This document shows, piece after piece, positions 22,270 through 31,104 of a stretch of DNA of 64,000 nucleotides; positions within the stretch are counted from its first letter, which is position 1; the number at the start of each line of letters is the position of its first letter. Under the pieces are notes generated by a model that saw only the letters and a program-made list of their open reading frames with translations, searched no databases and was not told the origin of the DNA. Source of the DNA: Methyloversatilis sp. (GTDB lineage: Bacteria > Pseudomonadota > Gammaproteobacteria > Burkholderiales > Rhodocyclaceae); contig JAEUNO010000015.1 of the NCBI GenBank assembly GCA_016791045.1, forward strand, positions 62,001-126,000. Direction: 5' to 3'. A program made the translations under genes and the position numbers.

Positions 22270-23229
22270 ATGTCGCCGCCCCGCTTTCACCCTGCTCGCT
22301 GGCTGCCCGGCGGCCACGCGCAGACGATCTGGCCGCGCTTCATCCTGCCGCCGCTGCCTGCACTGGCACGCGAGCGCGTCGATACGCCCGACGGCGACTT
22401 CATCGATCTGGACTGGTTGCCGCCGCGCGCGCAGCAGCCACTCGTGATGCTGCTGCACGGGCTGGAAGGCAGTTCGGAAAGCCACTACGCACGGGCGCTG
22501 ATGCGCGCCGTCGATGCGCGCGGCTGGAACGGCGTGGTGGTGCATGCGCGCGGCTGTTCCGGCGAACCGAACCGGCTGGTGCGCGCCTATCACTCGGGTG
22601 ACAGCGCGGAGCTGGAATGGCTGCTGCCGCGTGTCGTACCGCGCATGAACGGTCAGCCGGTGCATGCGGTCGGCGTGTCGCTCGGCGGCAATGTGCTGTG
22701 CAAGTGGCTGGGTGAGCAGGGGTACGCCGCATCGCAGTGGCTGCGCAGCGCGGCGTCGGTCTGCGCACCGGTCGATCTGGGAGCCGCCGGACGTGCGCTC
22801 GACCAGGGTTTCAACCGCGTCTACACGCAGTATTTCCTGCGTACGATGAAGCCGCGTGCCCTGCACAAGGCCGCGCTGTTTCCGGGCGTGCTGGATGCCG
22901 CAGCGATCGCCGCCAGCGCGTCGATCAAGGCGTTCGACGACGCCGTCACCTCTCAGCTGCATGGCTTCAGGGATGCCGACGACTACTGGACGCGCTGCTC
23001 GGCGCGCCCGCTGCTGCGCGAGGTGCGCGTGCCGCTTCTGCTGCTGCACGCGCTGAACGACCCCATGGTGCCCGACTGGTCGCTGGCCACGCCGCAGATG
23101 CTGTCGTCGGACGTACTGCCCGAATACACCGCGCAGGGCGGCCACGTCGGCTATGTGAGCGGTGCGCCGACAGGTCATCTCGACTGGCTGCCGCAACGGC
23201 TGCTGCACTTCTTCGAGCACGGGCGCTGA
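22270..23229 (+). CDS. yheT: Alpha/beta hydrolase, YheT family
   Basis: The 319-residue alpha/beta hydrolase closely resembles E. coli YheT: GGHAQTIWPR at the start, LHGLEGSSESHYARAL, VHARGCSGEPNRLVRAYHSG. The nucleophile Ser is in GVSLGGNVL (~138), Asp in LNDPMVPD and His in GGHVGYVSG, a complete triad. It is a predicted cytoplasmic esterase; the natural substrate is unknown. It starts 50 bases after the NTF2-like gene and converges on the FAD oxidoreductase. Confidence 0.92.
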   Translation: MSPPRFHPARWLPGGHAQTIWPRFILPPLPALARERVDTPDGDFIDLDWLPPRAQQPLVMLLHGLEGSSESHYARALMRAVDARGWNGVVVHARGCSGEPNRLVRAYHSGDSAELEWLLPRVVPRMNGQPVHAVGVSLGGNVLCKWLGEQGYAASQWLRSAASVCAPVDLGAAGRALDQGFNRVYTQYFLRTMKPRALHKAALFPGVLDAAAIAASASIKAFDDAVTSQLHGFRDADDYWTRCSARPLLREVRVPLLLLHALNDPMVPDWSLATPQMLSSDVLPEYTAQGGHVGYVSGAPTGHLDWLPQRLLHFFEHGR

Positions 23230-23263
23230 CCGGATCCTTTGCAGCGCCCGCCGTGGAAGACGG

Positions 23264-24910
23264 CTACGAAAGTTCGACCGATCCGCGCCTTTCCCCGCTG
23301 ACGCGCGACCCGCCGGCCATGCTCAGCGCCACGGCCTCCGCCACCTCGATGCCGTCGATCGCTGCCGACAGGATGCCGCCGGCGTAGCTTGCGCCTTCGC
23401 CGGCCGGATACAGCCCGACGGTGTTCAGACTCTGGTAGCTCACCGGATCACGCTTGATGCGGATCGGCGAAGACGTGCGGGTTTCCACGCCGGTCAGCAC
23501 TGCGTCATGCATCGCGAAACCCTTGATCTGCCGGTCGAACGCCGGCAGCGCCTCGCGGATGGCCGTGATGACGTATTCGGGCAAAGCGCCATCCAGCGCG
23601 CCCAGCCGGACACCCGGCGTGTAGGACGGCGTCACCACACCGAGCTGCGTCGACGGCCGCGCAGCGATGAAATCGCCGACCAGCTGACCCGGCGCGCTGT
23701 AGTCGCCACCCCCCAGGTCGAAGGCACGCGATTCCCACTGGCGCTGGAACGCGATGCCCGCCAGCGGGTGCCCCGGATAGTCCTCCGGCGAAATGCCGAC
23801 CACGATGCCGGCATTGGCATTGCGCTCGTTGCGCGAATACTGGCTCATGCCATTGGTCACGACACGGCCCGGCTCCGAGGTGGCCGCGACCACGGTGCCG
23901 CCCGGACACATGCAGAAGCTGTAGACCGAACGGCCGTTGGATGCGTGATGCACCAGCTTGTAGTCGGCCGCGCCCAGCAGTGCGTGGCCGGCGTAGTCGC
24001 CGAAGCGGCAGCGGTCTATCAGCGCCTGCGGATGTTCGATGCGGAAACCGACCGAGAACGGCTTCGCTTCGATATATACACCCCGCTCGTAGAGCATTTC
24101 GAAGGTGTCGCGAGCGCTGTGGCCCACCGCCAGCACGACATGATCGGCGGCAATGACTTCGCCGCCTGCCAGCATCACGCCGCGTACCTTGCGGTCTTCG
24201 ATGATCAGGTCTTCGACGCGCGACCTGAAGCGGATCTCGCCCCCCAGCGACTCGATTTCCGCACGCATCTTCTCGACCATGCCGACCAGCCGGAAGGTAC
24301 CGATGTGCGGCTTGCTGACATACAGGATTTCTTCCGGTGCACCGGCCTTGACGAATTCCTTCAGTACCTTGCGTCCGTAGTGCTTCGGATCCTTGATCTG
24401 GCTGTACAGCTTGCCGTCGGAAAACGTACCGGCGCCGCCTTCGCCGAACTGCACGTTCGATTCAGGATCCAGCACATGCTTGCGCCACAGGCCCCAGGTG
24501 TCCTTCGTGCGCTCGCGCACCGCCTTGCCGCGCTCCAGCACGATGGGGCGAAATCCCATCTGCGCAAGCACCAGCGCCGCCAGGATGCCGCACGGCCCCA
24601 TGCCGATGATGACCGGGCGCTGCGCCAGGCCGGCAGGTGCGCGGGCAACGAAGCGGTAGTCCATGTCGGGTGTGGGGTGTATGTGAGGAACGCCCTTGAG
24701 GCGCGCCAGCACGGCGGCTTCATCCGCCAGCTCGACGTCGAGCGAATAGATCAGGAAGATGTTCGAGCGCTTGCGTGCGTCGTAGCTGCGCTTGAATACC
24801 GTACAGGACAGCAGTTCGCCGGGCGCGATGCTCAGCCGCTCGAGCACGGCGGCACGCAGCGCCTCGTCCGGGTGATCGAGGGGCAGCTTGACTTCGGTTA
24901 ATCGCAACAT
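23264..24910 (-). CDS. FAD-dependent oxidoreductase (COG2509-type)
   Basis: The 548-residue flavoprotein has an N-terminal ~90-residue domain, then the dinucleotide-binding fold PVIIGMGPCGILAALVLAQMG near 98-118, the QFGEGGAGTFSDGKL motif near 153-167, an ADHVVLAVGHSARD second motif, CMCPGGTVVAA, and GLYPAGEGASYAGGILSAA at the C-terminus, which closes the FAD site. This architecture is typical of the uncharacterised NAD(P)/FAD-dependent oxidoreductase family COG2509. Substrate unknown. It stands 143 bases after the SPFH gene on the same strand. Confidence 0.9.
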   Translation of the reverse strand: MLRLTEVKLPLDHPDEALRAAVLERLSIAPGELLSCTVFKRSYDARKRSNIFLIYSLDVELADEAAVLARLKGVPHIHPTPDMDYRFVARAPAGLAQRPVIIGMGPCGILAALVLAQMGFRPIVLERGKAVRERTKDTWGLWRKHVLDPESNVQFGEGGAGTFSDGKLYSQIKDPKHYGRKVLKEFVKAGAPEEILYVSKPHIGTFRLVGMVEKMRAEIESLGGEIRFRSRVEDLIIEDRKVRGVMLAGGEVIAADHVVLAVGHSARDTFEMLYERGVYIEAKPFSVGFRIEHPQALIDRCRFGDYAGHALLGAADYKLVHHASNGRSVYSFCMCPGGTVVAATSEPGRVVTNGMSQYSRNERNANAGIVVGISPEDYPGHPLAGIAFQRQWESRAFDLGGGDYSAPGQLVGDFIAARPSTQLGVVTPSYTPGVRLGALDGALPEYVITAIREALPAFDRQIKGFAMHDAVLTGVETRTSSPIRIKRDPVSYQSLNTVGLYPAGEGASYAGGILSAAIDGIEVAEAVALSMAGGSRVSGERRGSVELS

Positions 24911-25011
24911 GCGGGACTGGGGCGTTGCCGCCGGGCTGTGTATCGTTCAACCGTCGAGTCTACCTTCAGGGCGACGGCAATACGCAGCATCGATGGTCAG
25001 CCGGCGACGCC

Positions 25012-25033
25012 GGCGCGTCCGCCGGGACGCGCC
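25012..25033 (-). terminator. GC-rich hairpin downstream of the SPFH gene
   Basis: GGCGCGTCC (25012-25020) pairs perfectly with GGACGCGCC (25025-25033) around GCCG. It lies 20 bases after the SPFH stop. There is no T-run, so it may act in RNA stability or factor-dependent termination rather than as an intrinsic terminator. Confidence 0.35.
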
Positions 25034-25053
25034 GCACCGTGCCACCGCTGCGT

Positions 25054-26073
25054 TCAGCCGGTGATCTGCTTCAGCAACGCGGCCTTGGCGGCGGTGTAAT
25101 CGGCCTCGGTGATCAAACCGCCATCGAGCAGCGATTTCAGCTTGCCCAGCTTCGCTTCCGGCGTATCGGCCGCGGCCTGCGCCGAAGCCGCCGGGGTTGC
25201 CGCGGCCGGCAAGACCGAACCCCGCATCGCCTCGGTCATCACCTGACCCATGCTCAGCCCGGCGCCCAGGCTGGCGCCGATGCCGGCCAGTCCGCCTTCG
25301 TTCTGCGCCGCCATCGGAATGGCCGTGGCGGTCTGATACTGGGTGAAGGCGGCCAGATTGCCCGCCATGCCCATCGATACCCGGGTATCGAAGGCCTTCT
25401 GCAGTTCTTCCGGCAGCGACACGCTTTCAACCGCGAAATTGTCCAGCGCAACGCCGTAGCGTTCGAACACCGGCGCCATCGCACCCTTCATGCGCTCGCC
25501 CAGCAGTCCGAAATTGGTCGCCATGTCGAGGAATGGCAGTTCCGATGCGCCGAGCGTGTTGCTCATCGCCGACACGATCAGGTTGCGCAGCTGCATCTCG
25601 AGATCATCGACCGTGTAGATGTCGCGCGTGCCGCTGATTTCCGCAAAGAACTGCTTCGGGTCGGCCAGCCGGTACGAATACACGCCGAACGCGCGCAGCC
25701 TGACCATGCCGAAGTCCTTGTCGCGCACGGTCACCGGTTGAGCCGTGCCCCACTTGCGGCCCATCTGCAGCCGGGTGCTGAAGAAATAGACGTCGCTCTT
25801 GAAGGGCGATTCGAACAGCTTGTCCCAGTTCTGGAGGTAGGTCAGCACCGGCAGCGTACTGGTCTTGAGCACATGGCGACCGGGACCGAGCACATCGGCG
25901 ATGCGCCCTTCATTGACGAACAGTGCCGCCTGCGACTCGCGTACCGTCAGCTGGGCACCGTACTGGATTTCGGCATCCTGCATCGGATGCCGCCAGGCCA
26001 GCGTGCCATCGCCGTCTTCCTGCCACTGCAGGACGTCGATGAACTGTTTCTTGATGAAATCGCCGATACCCAT
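25054..26073 (-). CDS. SPFH-domain protein with C-terminal SHOCT domain
   Basis: The 339-residue protein begins MGIGDFIKKQFIDVLQW, as in the YdjI/virion-core-like SPFH family. The SPFH domain covers about 40-240, with VLGPGRHVLKT, YFFSTRLQMGRKWGT and an assembly helix region SLPEELQKAFD. A Gly/Ala-rich linker follows, and the last ~38 residues form a SHOCT oligomerisation domain (KLGKLKSLLDGGLITEADY). There is no transmembrane helix. The family forms large ring or cage oligomers and is often linked to membrane stress; the function here is unknown. It starts 89 bases after a sensor kinase gene on the same strand. Confidence 0.88.
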   Translation of the reverse strand: MGIGDFIKKQFIDVLQWQEDGDGTLAWRHPMQDAEIQYGAQLTVRESQAALFVNEGRIADVLGPGRHVLKTSTLPVLTYLQNWDKLFESPFKSDVYFFSTRLQMGRKWGTAQPVTVRDKDFGMVRLRAFGVYSYRLADPKQFFAEISGTRDIYTVDDLEMQLRNLIVSAMSNTLGASELPFLDMATNFGLLGERMKGAMAPVFERYGVALDNFAVESVSLPEELQKAFDTRVSMGMAGNLAAFTQYQTATAIPMAAQNEGGLAGIGASLGAGLSMGQVMTEAMRGSVLPAAATPAASAQAAADTPEAKLGKLKSLLDGGLITEADYTAAKAALLKQITG

Positions 26074-26162
26074 TTCACATCCTCTCCGGAAAGACCTGCC
26101 GTGAAACCACTGCGCACTCTAGCGCCTACCCCCGGGCACCGCAACGCGCCCCGGATGTCCGC

Positions 26163-28478
26163 TCAAGTCGTTGTTTCCACTTCTATTTGAGTTGATTCTG
26201 TCGAATGCCCATCCAGCTCGCGCGCCGCCAGCCACAGTTCGATGCAGGCGCCGCAGTCGTCCCGGTTCGCCGCCCGTATCCAGCCGCCGTGCAGATTGAC
26301 GATCTCGCGACAGATGGCGAGTCCGAGCCCGGTACCGCCTTCGGCGCCGCGAAGGCGCGCCGCCTGCTCGAACTGGTCGAAGATGCGCTCGCGATCTTCT
26401 TCGGCGATACCCGGTCCGTGATCTGACACGCGCAGCAACACACCCGCCACACCTTCATGTTCGTGCCGCTCGAGCGACAAAAGCACTTCGGCAGACGGTG
26501 GCGAAAAGCGGATCGCATTGTCGAGCAGCGTGCGCAGCACCTGTGCCATCCGCTGCGCGTCGGCCTGCAGCGGCACCTGCGGAAACAAGCCGGTCATCCG
26601 CATATGTACACCGCGTTCGACTGCAACAGCCTGCATCTGCGCGATCGCCTCGGCCACCAGTGATTCCAGGTCGCACCTTGATGCGTTCAGCTTGATCGCG
26701 CCGCCTTCCAGGCGCGACAGGTCAAGCAGATCGTCGACCAGTGCAAGCAGACGGTCACCGTGTTCGCGGATCACCTCGAAGCGCCGGCGCGTGACGTCGG
26801 CCAGTGGCGGCCTGTCGCGCAGCGCCAGCCGTGAAAACGCGAGGATGGCGTGAATGGGCGTGCGCAGTTCATGCGACATGCTGGCCATGAAGCGGCTCTT
26901 GGCGCGGTTGGCGTGCTCGGCCATGCGCCGCGCCGACATGCTGTCGGACAGCTGCTCCTCGATCAGTTCGCTCAGGCGATCACGGTGCCGTTTCAGTTCG
27001 GTCTCGGCGCGTTGCCGCCCGCGGTCGCGAATGCCCGCCTGAAGAATCAGGCCAAACGTGCTGATCGCCGCCTGTACGCCCGTGCAGCACGCGTCGGGCA
27101 AGGCCCGGGGGAGATCAAGGCCAACCAGACCGACCAGACGCCGGTCACTCATCACCGCGAAACACACCCGTTCCCCGGGCTCGCCGTCGAGCGCAGCCGA
27201 CGCCACGACGGCGCCGGAGTCCTGCGCGCTGCGATCGGCTTTCAGGGCCTCATCGATCAGTCCCGGATGCACGCCAAGCCAGTCGGTGTCGCGGCAGGCC
27301 AGCAGATTCACCTGCGGCTCGTGGCGCGGGTCGTGCATGACTTCGGCGATGAAGCCGTCGCTCGCACCGGCCAGGTCAAGCAGGATGTCGAGCATGGCGG
27401 CGAACAGCGCTTCGCCGGACTCACCGCGGATGAAGCGCGCCTGCAGGCGACCCAGCATGGCCAGCTGCTCGCGGCTGCGCTCGAGCGCCTGTTCGCTGCG
27501 CTTGCGCTCACTGATGTCGCGCGCAAAGCCGACCGTGCCGAGCAGTTCTCCGTTCTCATCCAGCACCGGTGCCTTCCACACTTCGAGGCAGATCGATCCG
27601 GTACCGGATGCGACGAAGGACTCGGAGCAGCGCGGCAGGCGGCTGTTCAGTACTTCGATATCGTCGGCCCGGTAGGCGTCGGCGCAGTCGGTCGGCCACA
27701 GGTCGTGATCCTGCAGGCCACAGGCTTCGTCCGGATCGTTCAGCCCGCCGGCGAGCGCGAGCGGCTTGTTCACCGCGAGAAAGCGCAGGTCGCGATCCTT
27801 CAGCCAGACCATGAACGGAAAATTGTCGAGCAGCGCGCGCTGATAGCGCATTGCGCGGTGCAATTCGCGCTCCATGCGCCAGCGGTCGGTCATGTCCTGC
27901 ACGATGCCCGCCAGCACCGGCGCATCGTCGCCCGCACCGCCGGGCATCACGCCGCACGATTCGACGCGACCTTCGAACAGCACGCGCCGCTCGCCGTCCG
28001 GGTGGCTGACGCAGAACTCGGTGCGGTAATGCGCGCCGGCCTGCGCCGCGCGCCAGGCACGTTCGAGCGACAGGCGATCTTCCGCGGCCACGCGGGTGAG
28101 CAGCTGTTCGAAGGACGCGAGCGCCGCGCCGTCGATGCCGAGTATCCCCTGCGCGCGGGCCGACCACTTGAACATACCGCGCGCGTATGACCAGTTTCCG
28201 GTGCGGCCGAGCGTCTGCGCCCGTTCGAGCTCGAGGTGCAATTGCTCAAGTTCGCGTCGCGCGGCATCGAGCCGCACTCCGACTGCCCAGAGGGCCAGAC
28301 AGACAATCAATACCGGTACCAGCAGCGGCGCCAGTCCGAGGCGGGACACGCGACCCGCGCCGGCCAGCCCGGTCGCACCCGCCAGTTCGGCCACCAGCAG
28401 ACCGATCACCAGCGCGGCCAGCAAGTAGCCCAACCAGTGGCGGGCAAGATGGCGGGCGGACTGAAGCGACAGGTTCAT
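26163..28478 (-). CDS. PAS/GAF sensor histidine kinase, membrane-anchored
   Basis: The 771-residue protein starts at the ATG at 28478. Upstream codons would overlap the rnpB region and look non-coding. Two transmembrane helices lie at ~17-38 and ~45-65 with almost no periplasmic loop. Two PAS modules follow (~85-200 and ~210-330, each ending with a PAC motif such as GTVGFARDISERKRSE), then a GAF-like domain (~345-480) and a coiled coil. The HisKA H-box is SMSHELRTPIHAIL (His ~536), followed by HATPase_c with LLDNAIRFSPPSAE, DHGPGIAEED and GGTGLGLAI. There is no receiver domain and no response regulator gene next to it, so its partner is elsewhere. Confidence 0.92.
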   Translation of the reverse strand: MNLSLQSARHLARHWLGYLLAALVIGLLVAELAGATGLAGAGRVSRLGLAPLLVPVLIVCLALWAVGVRLDAARRELEQLHLELERAQTLGRTGNWSYARGMFKWSARAQGILGIDGAALASFEQLLTRVAAEDRLSLERAWRAAQAGAHYRTEFCVSHPDGERRVLFEGRVESCGVMPGGAGDDAPVLAGIVQDMTDRWRMERELHRAMRYQRALLDNFPFMVWLKDRDLRFLAVNKPLALAGGLNDPDEACGLQDHDLWPTDCADAYRADDIEVLNSRLPRCSESFVASGTGSICLEVWKAPVLDENGELLGTVGFARDISERKRSEQALERSREQLAMLGRLQARFIRGESGEALFAAMLDILLDLAGASDGFIAEVMHDPRHEPQVNLLACRDTDWLGVHPGLIDEALKADRSAQDSGAVVASAALDGEPGERVCFAVMSDRRLVGLVGLDLPRALPDACCTGVQAAISTFGLILQAGIRDRGRQRAETELKRHRDRLSELIEEQLSDSMSARRMAEHANRAKSRFMASMSHELRTPIHAILAFSRLALRDRPPLADVTRRRFEVIREHGDRLLALVDDLLDLSRLEGGAIKLNASRCDLESLVAEAIAQMQAVAVERGVHMRMTGLFPQVPLQADAQRMAQVLRTLLDNAIRFSPPSAEVLLSLERHEHEGVAGVLLRVSDHGPGIAEEDRERIFDQFEQAARLRGAEGGTGLGLAICREIVNLHGGWIRAANRDDCGACIELWLAARELDGHSTESTQIEVETTT

Positions 28479-28588
28479 GGACAGGCGGTGGACCGGGCGG
28501 GATCGATGTAGTGATCCATCTGAACGGCCGATGACGCCTGTTCTTGAGTGCGGTCGGCAATGTTTCAAGCGTCCGGCCGACGAACGGG

Positions 28589-28594
28589 TAGAAT
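28589..28594 (+). promoter_or_regulatory. -10 box of rnpB
   Basis: TAGAAT lies 7 bases before the predicted RNase P RNA 5' end. No good -35 is seen at 17 bp; TTCAAG at 28564 is 19 bp away. Confidence 0.55.
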
Positions 28595-28600
28595 TCGCGC

Positions 28601-29007
28601 CGGAAGTCCGCCGGGCAACCGCGGCGCGCAAGCGCGGAGGAAAGTCCGGGCCCCGCAGAGCAGGATGCCGGCTAACGGCCGGGCGCAGCAAGCCGTGCGA
28701 AGGTGCGGCCCAAGGCGACGGAAAGTGGAACAGAAAACATACTGCCGATGGCCGCAAGGATCAGGCAAGGTTGAAATGGTGCGCCGCAAGGCGGGCGGTA
28801 ACGCCGGGTAAGAGCCCACCGCGTGCGCGGCAACGCGCACGGCACGCAAAACCCCATCCGGGGCAAGGCCAAATAGGGAAGCGATGACGCGGCTCGCGTC
28901 GCTTCCGGGTAGGCTGCTCGAGCGACGTGGCAACACGTCGCCCAGATGAATGGTTGCCAGTGCGTTCGCGCACAACAGAACCCGGCTTACAGGCGGACTT
29001 CCACTCC
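28601..29007 (+). ncRNA. rnpB: RNase P RNA (class A)
   Basis: This is the catalytic RNA that trims tRNA 5' ends. The universally conserved segments are present in order: GAGGAAAGTCCGGGC near the 5' end, GCCGATGGCC, GATCAGG, GCAAGGCCAAATAGGG, GGTAGGCTGCTCGAGC, and AGATGAATGG then ACAGAACCCGGCTTA near the 3' end. The 5' GGAAGTCCGCC at 28602 pairs with GGCGGACTTCC at 28992-29002 (helix P1), which fixes the ends to within a few bases. At ~405 nt it is a little longer than the E. coli RNA (377). No intrinsic terminator is obvious after it. Confidence 0.96.
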
Positions 29008-29298
29008 CCCGGCTTGTCTGCCCCGTTTCCGCCTCTCCTGCATCCACCCGGTTCCCCCCGCGCGAATCCCTGACCCTTCCCTGCTGCTTTCCCATGTCGG
29101 CACGCCACGGCGGCCGCGCCATTCCGCTCCACTTCCGCCCCACTTTACCCCACCGCCTCCTTGTCAGCGGGCCGCTTCTCATCAAGCACATTCAATTCAT
29201 TTTCTATCCCATTAAAAACAAAAGGTTTTTACCTGAAACAGCGTGAAAAATTCACGCTAAGTCATTGTTGCGACAACAGTTTTGCTGGCATCCGTCTA
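29008..29298. other. Non-coding spacer between rnpB and the mraZ promoter
   Basis: The first part (to ~29180) is C-rich and has no recognisable gene or terminator. From ~29185 base composition shifts sharply to A/T. Two dyads follow: AGCGTGAA-AAA-TTCACGCT at 29240-29258 and TGTTG-CGA-CAACA at 29266-29278. They lie 20-60 bases upstream of the -35 box and could bind a regulator. No protein-coding frame with a plausible start and bias is present. Confidence 0.55.
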
Positions 29299-29327
29299 TT
29301 GACCCTGGCGCAGCCGAAAGCTAAAGT
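29299..29327 (+). promoter_or_regulatory. Sigma-70 promoter of the dcw cluster (Pmra)
   Basis: -35 TTGACC (29299-29304), exact 17-bp spacer, -10 TAAAGT (29322-29327). It is the best promoter match in the 450-bp gap and lies about 130 bases before mraZ. Its -10 is overlapped by the first MraZ-type repeat. Confidence 0.6.
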
Positions 29328-29364
29328 GGAGCAATATTGGATATATAGTGGATTGAAAGTGGGA
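29326..29364 (+). promoter_or_regulatory. MraZ operator: four direct repeats at 11-bp period
   Basis: GTGGA (29326), TTGGA (29337), GTGGA (29348) and GTGGG (29359) are spaced exactly 11 bp apart, starting at the last bases of the -10 box. MraZ is known to bind arrays of TGGGN- or GTGG-type direct repeats upstream of its own gene at about one helical turn spacing. This arrangement therefore predicts autorepression of the dcw cluster. Confidence 0.75.
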
Positions 29365-29458
29365 ATGCGATGATTCGCCGGCCAGGCCGCATTCCCAAAT
29401 CACCCCGCAATCAGCTGTATATATCCACAGTATTTGATTCACTTTCTCGGGCATACGA

Positions 29459-29911
29459 ATGTTCTACGGGACAACCCGGCTCACGATGGACGACAAGCAT
29501 CGGCTTGTCGTCCCCGCTCGTCCGCGCAAGAAGCTGCTGGACCTGTGCGGCGGCGAGGTCGTGATGACGGCGCGTACCCGGGACTTCGTGCTGCTCTATC
29601 CCGAGCCTGAATTCCTCGCCCTGATGAGCCGGCTCGAGGTCATGCCCGATCTCGACCAGGCCAGCGACGACTTCAAACGCAGTTTCACCGCCAATGCGCG
29701 CAACGAAACCATCGATCGCGCCGGCCGGCTCCTGCTGTGCAGCGACCTGCGCGAGCGAGCCGGTCTGAACAGGAGCGTGATGCTGGTGGGCCGCGGCAAC
29801 CGCTTTGAAATCTGGGACGAAACACGCTGGAACGAAGAGGCCCGGGCGCGCGACGAGCGCGAACAGGCGGCGGAACTGCCACCCGACGTCGTCGGCAACT
29901 TCAGGTTCTGA
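29459..29911 (+). CDS. mraZ: Transcriptional regulator MraZ
   Basis: The 150-residue DNA-binding protein has two AbrB/SpoVT-like half domains, each with the DxxxR signature: DDKHR (residues ~11-15) in [14 protein letters not shown], and DRAGR near 82 in [11 protein letters not shown]. MraZ forms ring oligomers and regulates the dcw cluster by binding repeats upstream of itself; such repeats are present at 29326-29364. The first gene of the cluster, it ends one base before the rsmH start. Confidence 0.96.
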   Translation: MFYGTTRLTMDDKHRLVVPARPRKKLLDLCGGEVVMTARTRDFVLLYPEPEFLALMSRLEVMPDLDQASDDFKRSFTANARNETIDRAGRLLLCSDLRERAGLNRSVMLVGRGNRFEIWDETRWNEEARARDEREQAAELPPDVVGNFRF

Positions 29912-29912
29912 C

Positions 29913-30827
29913 ATGGCGCACATCCCGGTACTGCTCACCGAAGCACTCGATGCGCTGGCGGTGCGCCCCGACGGCGTCTACGTCGACGGCACCTTCGGCC
30001 GTGGCGGCCACAGCCGCGGGCTGCTCGCCCGGCTGGGCGCGAACGGCCGGCTGATCGCACTGGATCGCGATCCGGGCGCCATCGCAGCCGGCCAGTCCAT
30101 CGCCGATGAACGCTTCACGCTGGTGCACGCACGCTTCGCCGAACTGGCCGAGGTGCTGGACGAGCTCGGCGTGACCGCGGTCGACGGCGTGCTGCTGGAC
30201 ATCGGCGTGTCATCGCCGCAGCTCGACGACGCGGAACGGGGCATGAGTTTCAGGCAGGACGCACCGCTGGACATGCGCATGGACACCAGCCGGGGCGAAA
30301 CAGTGGCGCAGTGGTTGGCGCGGGCAGACGAAGCAGACATCAGGGAGGTCATCAGGGACTATGGCGAAGAACGGTTTGCTTCAGCGATTGCAAAGGCGAT
30401 TGTTGCTGCTCGGAGCGAGCGGCCTGTCGACACCACATACCAGCTTGCCCAGATCGTGGCGTCCGCTGTCCGTACGCGGGAGGCGGGCCAGCATCCGGCG
30501 ACGCGGAGCTTTCAAGCTCTACGGATTTTCATCAATAAGGAGCTTGAAGAGCTTTCGCTAGTGCTGCCGCAGGCGCTGGCCGTGCTGAAGCCCTCCGGTC
30601 GGCTGGCGGTGATCTGCTTCCATTCTCTGGAAGACCGCATCGTCAAGCGTTTCATGGCCGATCAGGCCAATCCGCCGCAGCCGCCGCGCGGCCTGCCGTT
30701 GCGCGCCGACCAGTTGCCGCGGCCGACGATGACCCTGATCGCGCGCATCCGCGCCGGCAGCGAAGAAGTGGCGGCGAACCCGCGCGCGCGCAGCGCCACG
30801 CTGCGCGTGGCCGAGAAGGCGGCCTGA
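29913..30827 (+). CDS. rsmH: 16S rRNA (cytosine(1402)-N4)-methyltransferase
   Basis: The 304-residue SAM-dependent enzyme starts at the ATG at 29913, just after the mraZ TGA (29909-29911). The SAM-binding motif is [15 protein letters not shown] near 24-38, with [29 protein letters not shown], and the C-terminal [16 protein letters not shown]. Length is typical. Codon use changes abruptly within about 30300-30565 (AGG, CGG, CTT, CTA, ATT, TTT, GCT) and reverts afterwards, which suggests a recombined segment. Confidence 0.97.
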   Translation: MAHIPVLLTEALDALAVRPDGVYVDGTFGRGGHSRGLLARLGANGRLIALDRDPGAIAAGQSIADERFTLVHARFAELAEVLDELGVTAVDGVLLDIGVSSPQLDDAERGMSFRQDAPLDMRMDTSRGETVAQWLARADEADIREVIRDYGEERFASAIAKAIVAARSERPVDTTYQLAQIVASAVRTREAGQHPATRSFQALRIFINKELEELSLVLPQALAVLKPSGRLAVICFHSLEDRIVKRFMADQANPPQPPRGLPLRADQLPRPTMTLIARIRAGSEEVAANPRARSATLRVAEKAA

Positions 30828-30828
30828 C

Positions 30829-31104
30829 GTGTTGCGCCTTCATGTCGTCCTGATCCTGGTGCTGCTCGTCAGCGCCATTTCGCTGGTGTCGGCACAGCAC
30901 CGCTCGCGCAGTCTGCACACGCAGCTCGAACGCGAACACCAGCGCATGCGCATGCTGGAAACCGAGTGGGGGCAACTGCAGATCGAACAGGGCACGCTGG
31001 CCGCTCACGCGCGAATTTCCGATCTCGCCGAAACCAAGCTGAAGATGCATGCACCCGCCCGCAATCAGGTCATCGTGCTCGACAGCCCGGAGGCCGTGCA
31101 ATGA
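30829..31104 (+). CDS. ftsL: Cell division protein FtsL
   Basis: The 91-residue bitopic membrane protein has a GTG start one base after the rsmH stop. Its N-terminal hydrophobic helix (residues ~4-22) is followed by a periplasmic coiled coil (LHTQLEREHQRMRMLETEWGQL) and a short conserved tail ending in SDLAETKLKMHAP. FtsL joins FtsB and FtsQ in the divisome. Its stop overlaps the ftsI ATG (ATGA). Confidence 0.92.
   Translation: MLRLHVVLILVLLVSAISLVSAQHRSRSLHTQLEREHQRMRMLETEWGQLQIEQGTLAAHARISDLAETKLKMHAPARNQVIVLDSPEAVQ

Noticed and set aside
28479..28757. 93-residue N-terminal extension of the histidine kinase
   Set aside because: It overlaps the rnpB 5' part on the opposite strand and lacks the coding bias. 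The ATG at 28478 directly precedes the membrane anchor.
28565..29191. Open frames over the RNase P RNA region on both strands
   Set aside because: The conserved RNA core elements and P1 pairing identify this as rnpB. The frames have no start signals or family resemblance.
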